A program made the position numbers and the translations under genes. Shown here one piece after another: positions 1-13,500 of a DNA stretch of 64,000 nucleotides. Origin of the DNA: Gigantopelta aegis. Its lineage: Eukaryota > Mollusca > Gastropoda > Neomphalida > Peltospiridae. The stretch spans positions 23,235,699-23,299,698 of the forward strand of contig NC_054706.1 in NCBI RefSeq assembly GCF_016097555.1, written 5' to 3'. Below the pieces are notes generated by a model, which saw only the letters and a program-made list of their open reading frames with translations, made no database searches and was not told where the DNA came from. How positions within the stretch are numbered: the first letter of the stretch is position 1; each line of letters begins with the position of its first letter.

Positions 1-67
1 ATGCCTTGCCTAATTTCTAGGGAAATCACTATGTACATACATACATTTCTTCATAACAAGATTAAGT

Positions 68-225
68 TGTTTTGTTGTGTTTAAAGACACCACTAGAGCA
101 CTTTAACATTCAACTGATTGGTGTTTTTTCTCATTCTAACCAGTGCACCACAACTGGATAAAGGCCATGGTGTGTGCTTTACTGTCTGTGGGAAAGTGCA
201 TATACAAGATCTCTTGCTTAGACCT
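68..225. mobile_element. Scrambled SINE fragments
   Basis: Tail b complement GTTTAAAGACACCACTAGAG, then plus-strand body CAGTGCACCACAACTGGATA and GTCTGTGGGAAAGTGCATAT. Confidence 0.55.
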
Positions 226-333
226 TAGACCAACCCTGTATAAAGCGAGTGCTTTACCACTCCTGTCCTTAACCACTCCCGTCCTTAAAACAAAATATGG
301 CAAAATATTAGGTGTTGCAAAATTGAGCACTTA

Positions 334-699
334 AAGGCACATTCCCGAGTTTGCTGCAATTTTTAAGATGTTATCGACTAAGAGACTTTTTAACGTTTGT
401 AATTACATATCAAATGATATTTTAGTGGCTATATATTAAACGTGTTTCTGATCGTTCTAATTATTGTACTAGCGTAAATTTTATTTTATTTTATAAAATA
501 TTTGTTTTCGTACGTACAAAATTATTTGAAGACAAAATCCAGTTTGGGCTTCTTACAAATATTAAGACGACCAGAAACACATTGAATATACAGACGCTGA
601 TATTCTAAACAAGAAAATATATTTAATATGTAAGTTTAATTGTAGAAATATTTTATTAGTCAGAAACATCTTACAATGCAGCAAACTCAAGAATGTCCC
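334..699. mobile_element. TTAA-flanked MITE, family 1
   Basis: TTAA flanks both ends. The terminal inverted repeats are AGGCACATTCCCGAGTTTGC and its counterpart GCAAACTCAAGAATGTCCCT. Another copy lies at about 16474-16855 and a more diverged one at 38346-39081. piggyBac-like elements use TTAA targets, but no transposase is present. Confidence 0.75.
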
Positions 700-1001
700 T
701 TTAAAGTTTTGTATTGTTTTTCTGGATCTTGAAGATGAGCTGAAATTGTTGTCTAGATGTTTTTCAAAATGAGCATAAATTTGCACATGTATGTATGTAC
801 AATGTATCATGTGGCCTTAATTTTTTTTAAAATTATTATTGATTCTCTCTCTCCTCCTCCCCCCCCCCCCCCAGAACAGTACAGTTCAAAGTATTCTTTA
901 AAAAAAATCCCAACCCTAAATAAAAAATTTATAGGAAGGATTTTGATGTATTTTTAAAATCTAGCTCCATTGATCATGGTGTTGTACATACATTGTGTTT
1001 T

Positions 1002-1085
1002 GTGAGAGAGTTACTCACATGGTGGTGAGCACATTGTTGCATGTTTGGTGAGAGAGTTACTCACATGGCAGTGAGCACATTGTTG
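1002..1085. repeat. Tandem duplication, two units of about 46 bp
   Basis: GTGAGAGAGTTACTCACATG and GTGAGCACATTGTTG each occur twice. Confidence 0.85.
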
Positions 1086-1342
1086 AGTGTCTCTGATCTG
1101 TGTGATGAACGGCAGGTGCACGTCCCGGTGAACCCGTATCAGTAACAGATCAGTGGCCAACCTTAAAAGACTCTTCCAATCTTGCATCTACAGCCCTGCC
1201 TAGTTTGTTAGTGTACACACAAGTGATTGAATCCCGGTCCCCTGACCCATATCTTTCCAAGGCATGTTCATTCTGTTTACAAGAACATATTTCAATAGCT
1301 AAGTATGTACCGGTACATGTATGAATAACACCAAACAAATTT

Positions 1343-1706
1343 GGGGCGGGACGTAGCCCAGTGGTAAAGCGGTCGCTTGATGTGCACTTGGTCTAGGATT
1401 GATCCCCGTTGGTGGACCCATTGGGCTATTTCTCATTCCAACCAGTGCTCCACAACTGTTGTAACAAAGGCCGTAGTATGTACTGTTGTAACAAAGGCCG
1501 TAGTATGTACTGTCCTATCTGGGATGTTGCATATATACATCCCAGAAAGATGCCTTGCTGCCAATCGAAAAGAGTAGCCCATGAAGTGGCGACTGGGTTT
1601 CTTCTCTCAATATCTTTGTGGTCCTTATCCATATGTCTGACACCATATAACTGTAAATAAAATGTGTTGAGTGTGTCATTAAATAAAACATTTCCTTCTT
1701 TCCAAA
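1343..1706 (+). mobile_element. tRNA-derived SINE, head 1 / tail a
   Basis: Head GGGACGTAGCCCAGTGG with a box-B-like GGATTGATCC, shared body ending in CATATGTCTGACACCATATA, and tail GTTGAGTGTGTCATTAAAT. A 28-bp internal direct duplication (TGTAACAAAGGCCGTAGTAT) lies at about 1457-1512. Near-matching CCAAACA flanks suggest a target duplication. Confidence 0.88.
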
Positions 1707-2261
1707 CATTTTTTTTTTACAGATTTAGAATTTTTACATTGTTATTATTTTTTTATTATTATTATTATTATATTTTTTATAGGTTTGCTCATACCCAGGT
1801 GTATTGTACAACTAAGTCCAACCGTGCTACATTGTACATGTATATACATGTATGTTAGATATAGAATTTTTTTTCACCCCACCTCTCGAACCCCCATCCC
1901 CAGAAAATTCGGTTCTCATATACATGTACATATATGTCACTGATAAACAGTGTGTTAATTGCAGTGTTGGCTGATGTATTAATTTTAGATCCCTTACATT
2001 ATACATCAGAATGTACTTTTCCCCTCTGTTCTACTCAATTTAATTAGGATAATGAAGTTTTTTTAAAATATCAAAGTGGCAGAGAAGTTGATTTGACAGA
2101 TGTCTCAGGCAGTATGATTACGACAGATGGTGGGAGCCAGGCTTGACTTGATTTCTCTGGCAGAACTGTAAACTGCTGTCAGTTAGCCAATACACTGGGG
2201 ATCAGGCTAGAAATTTAATATACACCGATTCAAGTGTCTATCATATTACACAGTGTTATCA

Positions 2262-4386
2262 GTGGGCGGAGAACAAACAGCCACACAGTTCAACACTGTG
2301 TCAATGTGTAGAATATATATATGTATATACTAACTGTATAAGTTGTGGGGAATGAAAGGGAGGGATCTACGCAGTTCAGCACTACTGCGTCAATGTGTAG
2401 AATATATTATGTGTGTGTACTAGTGTATAAGTTGTGGGGTATATGAGAGGAGAGCCTACACAGTTCAGCATTATGTCAATGTGTAGAATATATTATGTGT
2501 GTGTACTAGTGTATAAGTTGTGGGGTATATGAGAGGAGAGCCTACACAGTTCAGCATTATGTCAATGTGTAGAATATATTATGTGTGTGTACTAGTGTAT
2601 AAGTTGTGGGGTATATGAGAGGAGAGCCTACACAGTTCAGCATTATGTCAATGTGTAGAATATATTATGTGTGTGTACTAGTGTATAAGTTGTGGGGTAT
2701 ATGAGAGGAGAGCCTACACAGTTCAGCATTATGTCAATGTGTAGAATATATTATGTGTGTGTACTAGTGTATAAGTTGTGGGGTATATGAGAGGGAGAGC
2801 CTACACAGTTCAGCATTATGTCAATGTGTAGAATATATTATGTGTGTGTACTAGTGTATAAGTTGTGGGGTATATGAGAGGAGAGCCTACACAGTTCAGC
2901 ACTACTGCGTCAATGTGTAGAATATATTATGTGTGTGTACTAGTGTATAAGTTGTGGGGTATATGAGAGGAGAGCCTACACAGTTCAGCATTATGTCAAT
3001 GTGTAGAATATATTATGTGTGTGTACTAGTGTATAAGTTGTGGGGTATATGAGAGGAGAGCCTACACAGTTCAGCATTATGTCAATGTGTAGAATATATT
3101 ATGTGTGTGTACTAGTGTATAAGTTGTGGGGTATATGAGAGGAGAGCCTACACAGTTCAGCATTATGTCAATGTGTAGAATATATTATGTGTGTGTACTA
3201 GTGTATAAGTTGTGGGGTATATGAGAGGAGAGCCTACACAGTTCAGCATTATGTCAATGTGTAGAATATATTATGTGTGTGTACTAGTGTATAAGTTGTG
3301 GGGTATATGAGAGGAGAGCCTACACAGTTCAGCATTATGTCAATGTGTAGAATATATTATGTGTGTGTACTAGTGTATAAGTTGTGGGGTATATGAGAGG
3401 AGAGCCTACACAGTTCAGCATTATGTCAATGTGTAGAATATATTATGTGTGTGTACTAGTGTATAAGTTGTGGGGTATATGAGAGGGAGAGCCTACACAG
3501 TTCAGCATTATGTCAATGTGTAGAATATATTATGTGTGTGTACTAGTGTATAAGTTGTGGGGTATATGAGAGGAGAGCCTACACAGTTCAGCATTATGTC
3601 AATGTGTAGAATATATTATGTGTGTGTACTAGTGTATAAGTTGTGGGGTATATGAGAGGGAGAGCCTACACAGTTCAGCATTATGTCAATGTGTAGAATA
3701 TATTATGTGTGTGTACTAGTGTATACGTTGTGGGGTATATGAGAGGGAGAGCCTACACAGTTCAGCATTATGTCAATGTGTAGAATATATTATGTGTGTG
3801 TACTAGTGTATAAGTTGTGGGGTATATGAGAGGAGAGCCTACACAGTTCAGCATTATGTCAATGTGTAGAATATATTATGTGTGTGTACTAGTGTATAAG
3901 TTGTGGGGTATATGAGAGGGAGAGCCTACACAGTTCAGCATTATGTCAATGTGTAGAATATATATGTGTACTAGTGTATAAGTTGTGGGGTATATGAGAG
4001 GGAGAGCCTACACAGTTCAGCATTATGTCAATGTGTAGAATATATTATGTGTGTGTACTAGTGTATAAGTTGTGGGGTATATGAGAGGGAGAGCCTACAC
4101 AGTTCAGCATTATGTCAATGTGTAGAATATATATGTGTACTAGTGTATAAGTTGTGGGGTATATGAGAGGGAGAGCCTACACAGTTCAGCATTATGTCAA
4201 TGTGTAGAATATATATGTGTACTAGTGTATAAGTTGTGGGGTATATGAGAGGGAGAGCCTACACAGTTCAGCATTATGTCAATGTGTAGAATATATATGT
4301 GTACTAGTGTATAAGTTGTGGGGAATGAGAAGGGAAGGGGGATCTACACAGTTCAACACTGTCAATGTATAGAATATATATATGTA
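2262..4386. repeat. 86-bp minisatellite, about 24 copies
   Basis: The unit contains CACAGTTCAGCATTATG, TGTGTAGAATATATTATG and AGTGTATAAGTTGTGGGG. Most copies are nearly identical. Variants differ by GAGAGG/GAGAGGG, by a shortened TATATGTGTACTAG form near the right end, and by TACTGCG in two copies. The edges are degenerate. Confidence 0.95.
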
Positions 4387-5199
4387 CTGTAAAATACTTT
4401 ATTTTCGCGGGATAAAATTTTCTCAATTTAATGAAAATGAGTAAGTTCACGAGAATATATTTTCGCAAATTTGCATCCCTTCCCCCAATAAAAAAGTAGG
4501 CCTACCGGTTCTGATGTTAATAATTTTGACGTTTATTGATTACAAAATACTGTAAGCTTACGCAAGGTGCTTATAGGCTACCCCGTGCTCTTTTTCGTAA
4601 TCATCAAACTTGTTATAAAAAATGAACCCCAAAACAAAAACTGAATTTGAAGTCGCAATGCTAGCGCAAGTTTGATTTAAACATTATTTAATACAGTCAG
4701 AATACTTATTCAGTACGGTTTATGATTGACCAACAAGCAAAAAAAAACCTTCAGTGTGAAGGCCAAATATGAACTACGAGTATAGTATCGCTATATCATA
4801 CAAGCCGAACCTGGATTTTGTTCACTTCCAAAATTTAACATACATGTACTGTGATTTTTGCTTTCAGTTTTTTTAAACGTGTGTATTGCTGTCATCGCCA
4901 GCATTTACGAATGAAAACCATACAAAATTTCATATTGTGTATTATCATGTAATATATTGTCTTTACTTCAATATCGCTTCTTGATATAAAGTTATAAGTG
5001 TCGCATAATTACTACTATAGTCCCTGTGCAGCGGAAACTAACGAAGTCTCGGATCTGATTGAACAAGACTACAATTATTTATTTATTTTTAATGTCCAAT
5101 TTTTGACAGCCTTTAATTTTGTGTGGAATTTATTTTCACAAATTGTAATTGTATTCAACTGCAAAAATAAATTCCACATGAAAATAAAATATTTTACAG
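4387..5199. mobile_element. 813-bp non-autonomous DNA transposon (MITE) inserted in the minisatellite
   Basis: Terminal inverted repeats CTGTAAAATACTTTATTTTC at the left and its near-complement ending ATTTTACAG at the right, flanked by TA. It interrupts the 86-bp array and has no transposase. Confidence 0.75.
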
Positions 5200-5325
5200 T
5201 ATACTAACTAGTGTATAAGTTGTTGGGAATGAGGAGGGGGGAGGGGGGGCGGTCTACACAGTTCAACACTGTCAATGTGTAGAATGTATGTACTACTAGT
5301 TTTTAAGTTGTGGGGAATGGAAGGG
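5200..5325. repeat. Outlying degenerate copies of the 86-bp minisatellite
   Basis: Two units resembling the divergent left-edge copy (TATAAGTTGT, CAACACTGTCAATGTGTAGA) resume exactly after the 813-bp inserted element. This shows the array was once continuous. Confidence 0.8.
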
Positions 5326-5356
5326 GGTGATAACCTCAGTGGACTCTTTCTCTGAT

Positions 5357-5651
5357 TGGTTTTTTCCCTGTTCCAACCAATGCACCACAACTGGTATATC
5401 ATAGGCAGTTGTACATTGTGCTGTCCTGTCTGTCGATATAAAAGATCCCTTGTAACTAATTAATAAAAAAATGTAGGTTTTAAAAATATTTTTGTTATTA
5501 ATTACTAGTAATAACAAGTGGAACACTATATAAGATGTACTGAACGTTAATTTAAAAAGAAAAAAAATCAAACAAAACTGGTACCTTGCTAAGCTCCTAA
5601 TGAGTTGCTTTGGCCCCCCTGGAATTATTTCCTGTCAAATACAGTACATTT

Positions 5652-5694
<43 letters not shown>

Positions 5695-5971
5695 GTCAGA
5701 ATTACCAAATGTTTGACATCGAATAGACAATGATTAATAAATAATGTGCTCTACTAGTGTCTTGAATGTAACACGCCTGAGGATTTTTATCAACGGATGT
5801 GGTATTTGCTGTCCTGTTGGAAAGTGCATATAAAAGATCCCTTGCTATTAATAATTTTATTTTTTAGCAGGTTTCCTCTTTTAGACTGTCAGAATTACCA
5901 AATATTTGACATCCAATAGACGATGATTTTTAAATTAATGTGCTCTAATGGTGTCGTTAAAACAAACTTTT
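5357..5971 (+). mobile_element. SINE tail b fragments, partly duplicated
   Basis: Body piece at 5357-5460 (CCAATGCACCACAACTGGTA), tail b at 5697-5765 (ATGTGCTCTACTAGTGTC), then a second body plus tail at 5797-5971 (GTGCTCTAATGGTGTCGTT). A (TG)n(TA)n run at 5653-5692 sits between. Confidence 0.65.
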
Positions 5972-6224
5972 AACTTGTAGCTTATATTATAAATATTATG
6001 GCCAAGAACATTATAAACATACATGTATATACATGTATGTATTGTAGCGTCTTGTACAAGTACTTACATGTGATACATGTGACCCACTCACAGTAAGAGC
6101 TTCTTTCGAAAAGTGCCATGTGCAGTAAAAATAAATGCTGAGATAAAAGTAGTTTCCTGCAATCTTTTCACAGAAATTACATCAGAAAAAATAATAAATT
6201 GTATTATGTCGCTATTTAAAAAGG

Positions 6225-6563
6225 AAAGAAAGGAAAGAAATGTTTTATTTAACGACGATCTCAACACATTTTATTTATGGTTAAAATATGGCATTACATA
6301 TATGGTTAAGGACCACACAGATATTGAGAGAGGAAAGCTGCTGTTGCCACGTCATGGGCTACTCTTTTTTTTCGATTTGCAGCAAGGGATCTTTTATATG
6401 CACCATCCCACCGACAGGATAGCGCATACCACAACCTTTGATATACCAGTTGTAGTGCACTGGCTGGAACAAGAAATAGCCCAATGGGCCCACCGACGGG
6501 GATCGATCCCTGACCGACTGCACATCATGCTAGTGCTTTACCACTGGTCTACATCCTGCCCCC
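6225..6563 (-). mobile_element. SINE, head 1 / tail a
   Basis: Reverse-oriented, nearly full length: tail complement ATGTTTTATTTAACGACG at the left, head complement ending CTACATCCTGCCCC at the right. CTATTTAAA flanks both sides. Confidence 0.87.
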
Positions 6564-6685
6564 TATTTAAAGGACTTCTGTTACTAAAATACATTATTGT
6601 ATATATGCTCATTATCATTCACTGCATGTTTTAATTCTCTTGTTTTTGTTTTTTTTATTAACTTGTTTGCATTGGGGGTTTTTCA

Positions 6686-7016
6686 GGGCGAGATGTAGTC
6701 CAGTGGTAAAGCGTTCGCTTGATGTACGGTCGGTCTAGGATCGATCCCCATCGGTGGACCCATTTGGCTATTTCTCGTTCCAGCCAGTGCTTCACAACTG
6801 GTGTAACAAAAGCTGTGGTATGTACTATCCTGTCTGTGGGATGGTGCATATAAAAGATCCCTTGCTGCTAATCGGAAAGAGTAGCCCATGAAGTGGCGAC
6901 AGTGGGTTTCTTCTCTCAATATCTGTGTGGTCCTTAACCATATGTCTGACGCCATATAACCGTAAATAAAATGTGTCGAGTGTGTCGTTAAATAAAAAAC
7001 ATTTCCTTCATTTCCT
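6686..7016 (+). mobile_element. SINE, head 1 / tail a
   Basis: Full length: GATGTAGTCCAGTGGTAAAG head, TAAAAGATCCCTTGCTGCTA body, tail TCGAGTGTGTCGTTAAAT. It ends about 380 bp before the first visible BMPR1 exon. Confidence 0.88.
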
Positions 7017-7397
7017 TTGTTTTTGTTTCTGTGTACCCTTGTTCACAGACGACAGTCAAGTGAACACCCCTAATGGCCATTGAGGCCGATTCAAAATACT
7101 AACCTACTGAAATTTTAAGTCTGCCTGCAGCAGATAATTTTAAATTAGAGATCGAAAAAATATTACCCAGTATATTTGAGCCCATATGGGTAATCATTTT
7201 GTATATATTTACATAATGTTGATAATTATATTCTGCATGTACATAATTATATTCTGCATGTACATACATTATAAAGTTTTCAATTGTTGATATATATATA
7301 TATGTACATGTGTATATTTGTACATATATATGCATTTGTAATTTTAAGCAAAAGCTACATGTATATATACATATATATTTTGTTTTGTTTATTTCAG

Positions 7398-7518
7398 TGC
7401 AAGGGTAACTTGGTTCCTCATGAGTCGATCAAGGCTATCGCATGTTGTGATGAGATGAATGGTTGTAACAAAGACCTCACCCCTACATACGTAGAGAGAA
7501 CCACAACTGAACTTCCAG
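7398..7518 (+). CDS. BMPR1: BMPR1 exon: C-terminal part of ligand-binding ectodomain
   Basis: The acceptor is TTTATTTCAG and the donor is GTACTA. The exon enters in phase 0 and leaves with one base. It encodes a cysteine-rich stretch with [16 protein letters not shown], which matches the last disulphide finger of the three-finger receptor fold (the CC...CNKDL signature of BMPR1). The preceding exon carrying the first ectodomain cysteines was not found between 1 and 7397 and is probably upstream of the window. Confidence 0.88.
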
Positions 7519-10500
7519 GTACTATTTCTCTTTATTTTTATACTGGTACTTAGGCACTGATGGGTGGGACATAGCCCAGTGGTCAAAGCCTTCGTTTGCT
7601 GTACGGTTGGTTTGGGATCGATCCTCATCGGTGGGCCCATTGGGCTATTTCTCATTCCAACCAGTGTACCACAACTTATATATTGAAGGCTGTGGTATGT
7701 GCTATGCTGTCTGTAGGATGGTACATACATGTATAAAAGATCCCTTGGAAAAATGTAGCATGTTTCTTCTCTAAGACTATGTCAAAATTACCAAATGTTT
7801 GACATCCAGTAGCCTGTAATTAATAAATCAATGTGCTCTAGTGGTGTCATTAAACAAAACAAACTTTCACTTAAGCATTGAATTAAGGTGGCGTGTGTGT
7901 TGGGTTTTGGAGGGGTTTTTTTTTTAAGATACCATCAAATTATGGAATATTGATATTATGGGATTCCATCTCATAATCTTAGCATCCGACTTAAAATGGG
8001 AATCACAGAAGCAGAATCTTGCTAAATTGGTAGCCTGACCCTATAATGAGACTATATTCTGAAGTTGCAGTTATTTAAAATTTTAAATAACATAAAATCC
8101 ATTCTTGTTTAGAATGTCAGTGTCTCCATTTACAAAAGGGGGCGGGACGTAGCCCAGTGGCAAAGCGCTCGCATTTTGCGCGGTCGGTTTGGGATCGATC
8201 CCTGTCAGTGGGCTCATTGGGCCATTTCTCGTTCCAGCCAGTGCATCATGACTGGTACATCAAAGGCATCATTAGAGATTGCGTCTGGACTCTAAAAGTT
8301 TTATAAGCAAGGACCCTGGTGTTGCTAGTTACTCTTTGTAATTAATATTTTTTGTAGGTACATGTATACAGGTATATAAGTAGACATACATGTATATATG
8401 GAAAGGAGATAGGTTAGAGAGGGAGCTAGAGAATACTTGTAAATTATGTATATATGTTTTAAAACGTTTATTTTCAGAGAATAACCGACCCGTGAAGTAC
8501 GACAGTATTACACACATGGCTCTCCTCATATCAGTGACCGTGTGTCTCGTTATTCTCATAATCACTGTCACGTTTGTCTACCTCAGGTAAGTCACTTTTT
8601 CTTTGGGTGTAATCATTAGGGTTATTTTATCCATGCTTAGCTTACAGTCACAGATCCTAACTAGTTTCAACTCTTAAAAATTAAGTTTGGGTAATCTACA
8701 AACCTGTAACACATTTGGATTAAGATACAATAGAGTAAAACAAAGAGAGTGTGATGTTGAAATGGGGAAATACCCTTAAAGATAAACTAAAATTCAACTC
8801 CATAACCGTTACTTGTCAGACCCACATGCATTTTTAAAATATGAAAAGTGTATTTTGTGATATTAAAAACACCAGGATGACTAAGATCGGATGCACTGAA
8901 ATGAGATATTTTGAAGGAAAACAAAGTATAAAATTTTGCCGGAATTGATCGGATAAAAACCCCAAAAATGAGTTGATAATAGAAAATAAATCAGCAATCA
9001 TTCTGGTAAAAGTCTTCAATGTCATGCCAATATTTTTTTACTTTATTTGTTTATGCAGGTATCGAAAGCGAGAGTTGGAACGGGAACAGATTCTCGAAGA
9101 AGCTGAAAATGAGACCTTTATTTGTCCAGGGGAGACAATTAATGAGCTCATCGAACAGTCGCAGTCATCAGGCAGTGGATCCGGTCTGCCTTTATTGGTA
9201 AGTACCTGCATTGCTTTTAATCTTAAAAGTCTGACATTTCAAGTTCTGATTTGATTTTTGTTTTGTTTGACACCCAGTAACCGATCTCTATTTTTGTGCG
9301 GGGGTGTTGTTAAACATCCGTTCATTCATTCTCTGTAAGCAATGTTTAGATGATGTGTTGACTAAAAAGAATGCTAAAAGATCCTTATCAGGCATCGAAA
9401 TAAACATTGTGTCTGGTAACCGTTTACAGGTTAACACAAAATATAGGCTGGTAACCACAACTATATGAAAGTTAGAATTCAATTCCTGTTACTACTACTT
9501 TTAACACTCTTGCATGTGTGCCAGATGAAATCCGGAAGTAACTTTATCTAGTGGGCGCTGCTCAAAAGCAGAATGACTATAATTGCTTGCAATTGCACAA
9601 GTACGCATGAACATTGATGCAATTCCTTGCGAGAAAATAAAACGTGGAAGTCCGGAATGCATTGCCTGGTTTACATTCGGAAACGAAACTACCATTGAAA
9701 TATTTGCCGAGAACGAAACACCATTCTCAACCTTTCTCACATGTGGTAACCTTTCGGTAACCTGAATGACCATTCTTGACTTATTTCGATGCCTGCTTAT
9801 GAAATGCCCTATCAGGTTAAGTACAAAGAAGGTGGTCGGCAGTACAAATCAAAACAGGATAAGCAGTCAGAACGATGGGGAAATTGTTAAAATGGACTTG
9901 TGTATCATATTGTAGATCGATGAATTTTAAAATCTGGGGTTTTTTCAGGTTCAGCGAACAATTGCCAAGCAGATTCACCTTGTGAAAAGTATTGGCAAGG
10001 GAAGATACGGGGAGGTGTGGAAAGGGAAGTGGCGGGGCGAAAATATCGCTGTTAAGATTTTCTTCACCACAGAAGAAGCGAGCTGGTTTAGAGAGACTGA
10101 GCTCTACCAAACAGTTCTGTTGAGGCATGACAACATTCTAGGTAAGTGTTACGTTAATTTTTAATGCCCCAAATCTAAACTTTTTAACACTACTTCAGGG
10201 GCTGTTCCAAGGGGAGGATGCTAGATTTGTGTGCAGACATCCCTCCCACTCCAGAAAATGATTTGGTTTTTTATTTTTAGTGGGGTAGAGACATGTGGTT
10301 GTGCGAGTGTTAATGGGGAAGATTGCCATTCATTTGTTAGTGTATTTTGGAATACTGAAGGTGCCCTTTTCACAAGTTGCACACCGTACCTAGAGAAATC
10401 TGAATCTGCTCCTGTTGTTTCATATTAAATATGAAAAGGTTTTTATCCTGCAACCAGTGTTTCTATCAGCAGATTATGATGACTGATTAAAGCAAAGTCA

Positions 10501-13500
10501 TATCCGTATAGTAGCAGATTATGACTTTTGACATCACTCATTGATGTCACATGCACAGTTACATTACAAAGCTGAAATCCTACGTTATTCCCTATGTATT
10601 AACACAGAATGTAAAATGACTTTCTTTTTTCTTCTTTTTTCTCTTATTATTTGTTTTTACATAAAATAACTTTTATTATTATGTTTTTGATATATACACA
10701 TACATGTACATGCATGGCTGTTAACTGTCCGTAGTGAGACGGATTTCCGTCGTCAGAGAAATTGTGGAAATTATTTTTTCAGTTTTTTTTTTTTTTAAAT
10801 GAGAATCACTTCGGCCGTATTCAGTTTCCGTAATGTCAACCCGATCACTTCGGCCGTTTTCTTTGCCCCACTGACCCCCCCCTCCCTTTAGGTACCTATC
10901 GGATGGGTATAATCTACCATACATTTTGGGGCCGATGAATGGCCCCATTCCCCTAACGTAAATTCCCAATCCAATATCAAACCTTTTCCCAATTACGACC
11001 CAGCAGTTTCCCAATAAAGATTCACAAAGTTGCTCTCATTGTGAACACTTGAACTCATAAAAATGTTTACAAATTTAGCTTTCATTTTGGTTTTCCGATT
11101 GATTACGAACACATGACGAACAAGTCTGACCTGGATATGCAAATTAGGTGTATCTTGTTTTGATACAGTCTGTTGTGTCGTAGTTTTTAGTAATAATGCC
11201 TACATTGTCTGATATTGCCTAATACAGTTTTGGTAGAAGAATACAAGTTTTTGTTTTAATTCATCCATTTGCGTTAATACATATTTGGGATCTATCGCAA
11301 CACGTCCAATCCGCTATTTACATAGTCCGAACGGACGTAGGAAGTAAAGTATTGACTTAATGTGCACCCTGCACTATCATTTGCTGTGCCATTTTAAGCA
11401 GACGATCTTATACTACTCAAAAGAATTTAAGGGTCAGACGATATTTTCGACATTATTTTCTGAATGTCAATTATATTAGCTAGACCATAATGTCACGCAT
11501 GGTATTGTTCCATTTTGACGAAAGTGGGTCTCTAAGCAACCCATAAATGAATTAAAATCCACTGTCATTGACACTGTCGACTAGTTCTAATGGCGAAAAC
11601 ATGCTTACATTTGCACGTAAATTAGGGCGAAAGCGAAAGGTCTGCTAAGTGCCCATAACTTGCTTTTTCACAAAGCGCTTCACTTGCACGCTTTGCATGT
11701 GTATTCCATGTTCCCAATGCTGAATTTCCGTATAATTGGAGCTTGCGTTCGTGTACGGTGCACACTCCAAATTCGACAATGGTACGACGTCAACTGACTA
11801 TCAAAGATCGAGGAAGGGCTATTGCTTGGCTTCAGGATGGCAATATGCAAAGAAATGTTGCTCTGAGACTTGGTGTCAGTCAGAGTGTCGTTGGCCGACT
11901 GTGGCAACGGTACCAAGCAACGAATTCTGTTTGAAATCGTCCACGTTCGGGAAGACCCCGAAGCACTACAAATAGAGAGGACCGCTACATCACCAATATG
12001 GCTCTACGTCAACGCACAACCACTGCACGCCGATTACGTGACAATCTGCGGACTGCGACTGGAACACGTGTGTCTGATCAAACCATATGCAATCGTCTGA
12101 GAGCCAATAATCTATGCTGCCGTCGCCAGGCTGTTCGACCACCACTCCTACCACGTCACAGAACGGCCAGATGTCACTGATGCACGCTTCATCTGCGGTG
12201 GCAACGTGTTCAGTGGGGTCGAGTGATGTTCACTGACGAGGCCAGGTTTAGTCTCCAGTTCAACGACGGTCGGGTTCGTGTCTACAGACTCCTGGTGAGC
12301 GCTTCGCTGACGTTAACGTTAGACAACGTCACCGGTTCGGTGGTGGCAGCGTCATGGTGTGGGGCGGCATCTCTATCCACCACAGGACCCCCCTCTATGT
12401 GGTGGATGGCAATCTGAATGGAATCCGCTATCTGAATGAGATTATCCGGCCGTTGGTTCTCCCAGGCCTTCAGCAGATTGGCGGCGGGGCAGTTCTGCAG
12501 GATGACAATGCCAGACCCCACCACGCCAGGGTGGTAACGGACTTTCTCAGACAACAAGGTATCGCCAGGATGGATTGGCCAGCATATTCGCCTGACTTGG
12601 CCCCAATAGAGAACGCCTGGGACGAATTAGGCAGGAGAGTTCGGGATAACCATGCCCCTCCGGCCAACCTTCATGATCTGGGTCAACTTCTTATGGCAGA
12701 GTGGCAGGCCATTCCCCAAGAGTTCTTCAGACGTCTGATCAACAGCATGAGGCAACAATGTGTCGAGTGTATTCGCGCCAGGGGTGGTGGATTCACACAC
12801 TATTAAACGAATGTTCTTATGTGTAAAATCCATGTTTGACAACCTTCAACTTTGACAGCATGTCATGTGACTTTCTTGTATACAGTGACGTTTATTTGTG
12901 GTTTTTTGTAAATATGGAACAATAAATTAAATTTTTGATGTACCGTATATCTTCGCCTGTAAGTCGATCTCGGCTATAAGTCGAGTCTCTAATTTCAAGC
13001 TCTGAAAACTTATTTTTTTTATTGACCCGTTTATAAGTCGACCCATGAAAAACAACTTATAAATATTGAAATATTTCTTATTTTCAGCACATGAGAACAA
13101 TAATGTACAATATTTGAACAAAAGAAAATTATTTTACAAACTTCGGTTTTCACGTTTTGTACATCGCAATATAATCAGACTATTCCAATCAAACTATCAT
13201 TATTACATAGCATCAAAACGAAATATTCCCTTAGTAGAGAGTGAAAGCTGTTTGACTGTTACTGTATGGTACTATACAGATGGTTTTGTGCACAGACAAC
13301 AACAACTTTATTTATAAACACTGACAACAGATCACTACGATAAAACTGAAAGTATCACATTTTGCCGCCATATTAATACATGTAAGGAGGATAACTCTGG
13401 AAAGTACACTGGTTTTTGTACCAAATGATGTGTGTCCCTATTGCTCTAGTGAACTGCAGAGATCAGTCTATTTTAAGGGAACGCTCAGTAATATTCATGA

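Noticed and set aside
2262..4386. Regular repeats that might suggest a CRISPR array
   Set aside because: The whole 86-bp unit is conserved with no unique spacers, and the genome is eukaryotic. It is a minisatellite.
6113..6634. 173-codon open frame, the longest apart from transposase
   Set aside because: Nearly all of it is a reverse-oriented SINE. The SINE sequence happens to be open in this frame and similar peptides recur at every SINE copy.
1..7397. Search for the missing BMPR1 ectodomain and signal-peptide exons
   Set aside because: No cysteine-rich open segment with suitable splice sites and phase was found. The stretch is mostly repeats, so the exons are more likely upstream of the window.
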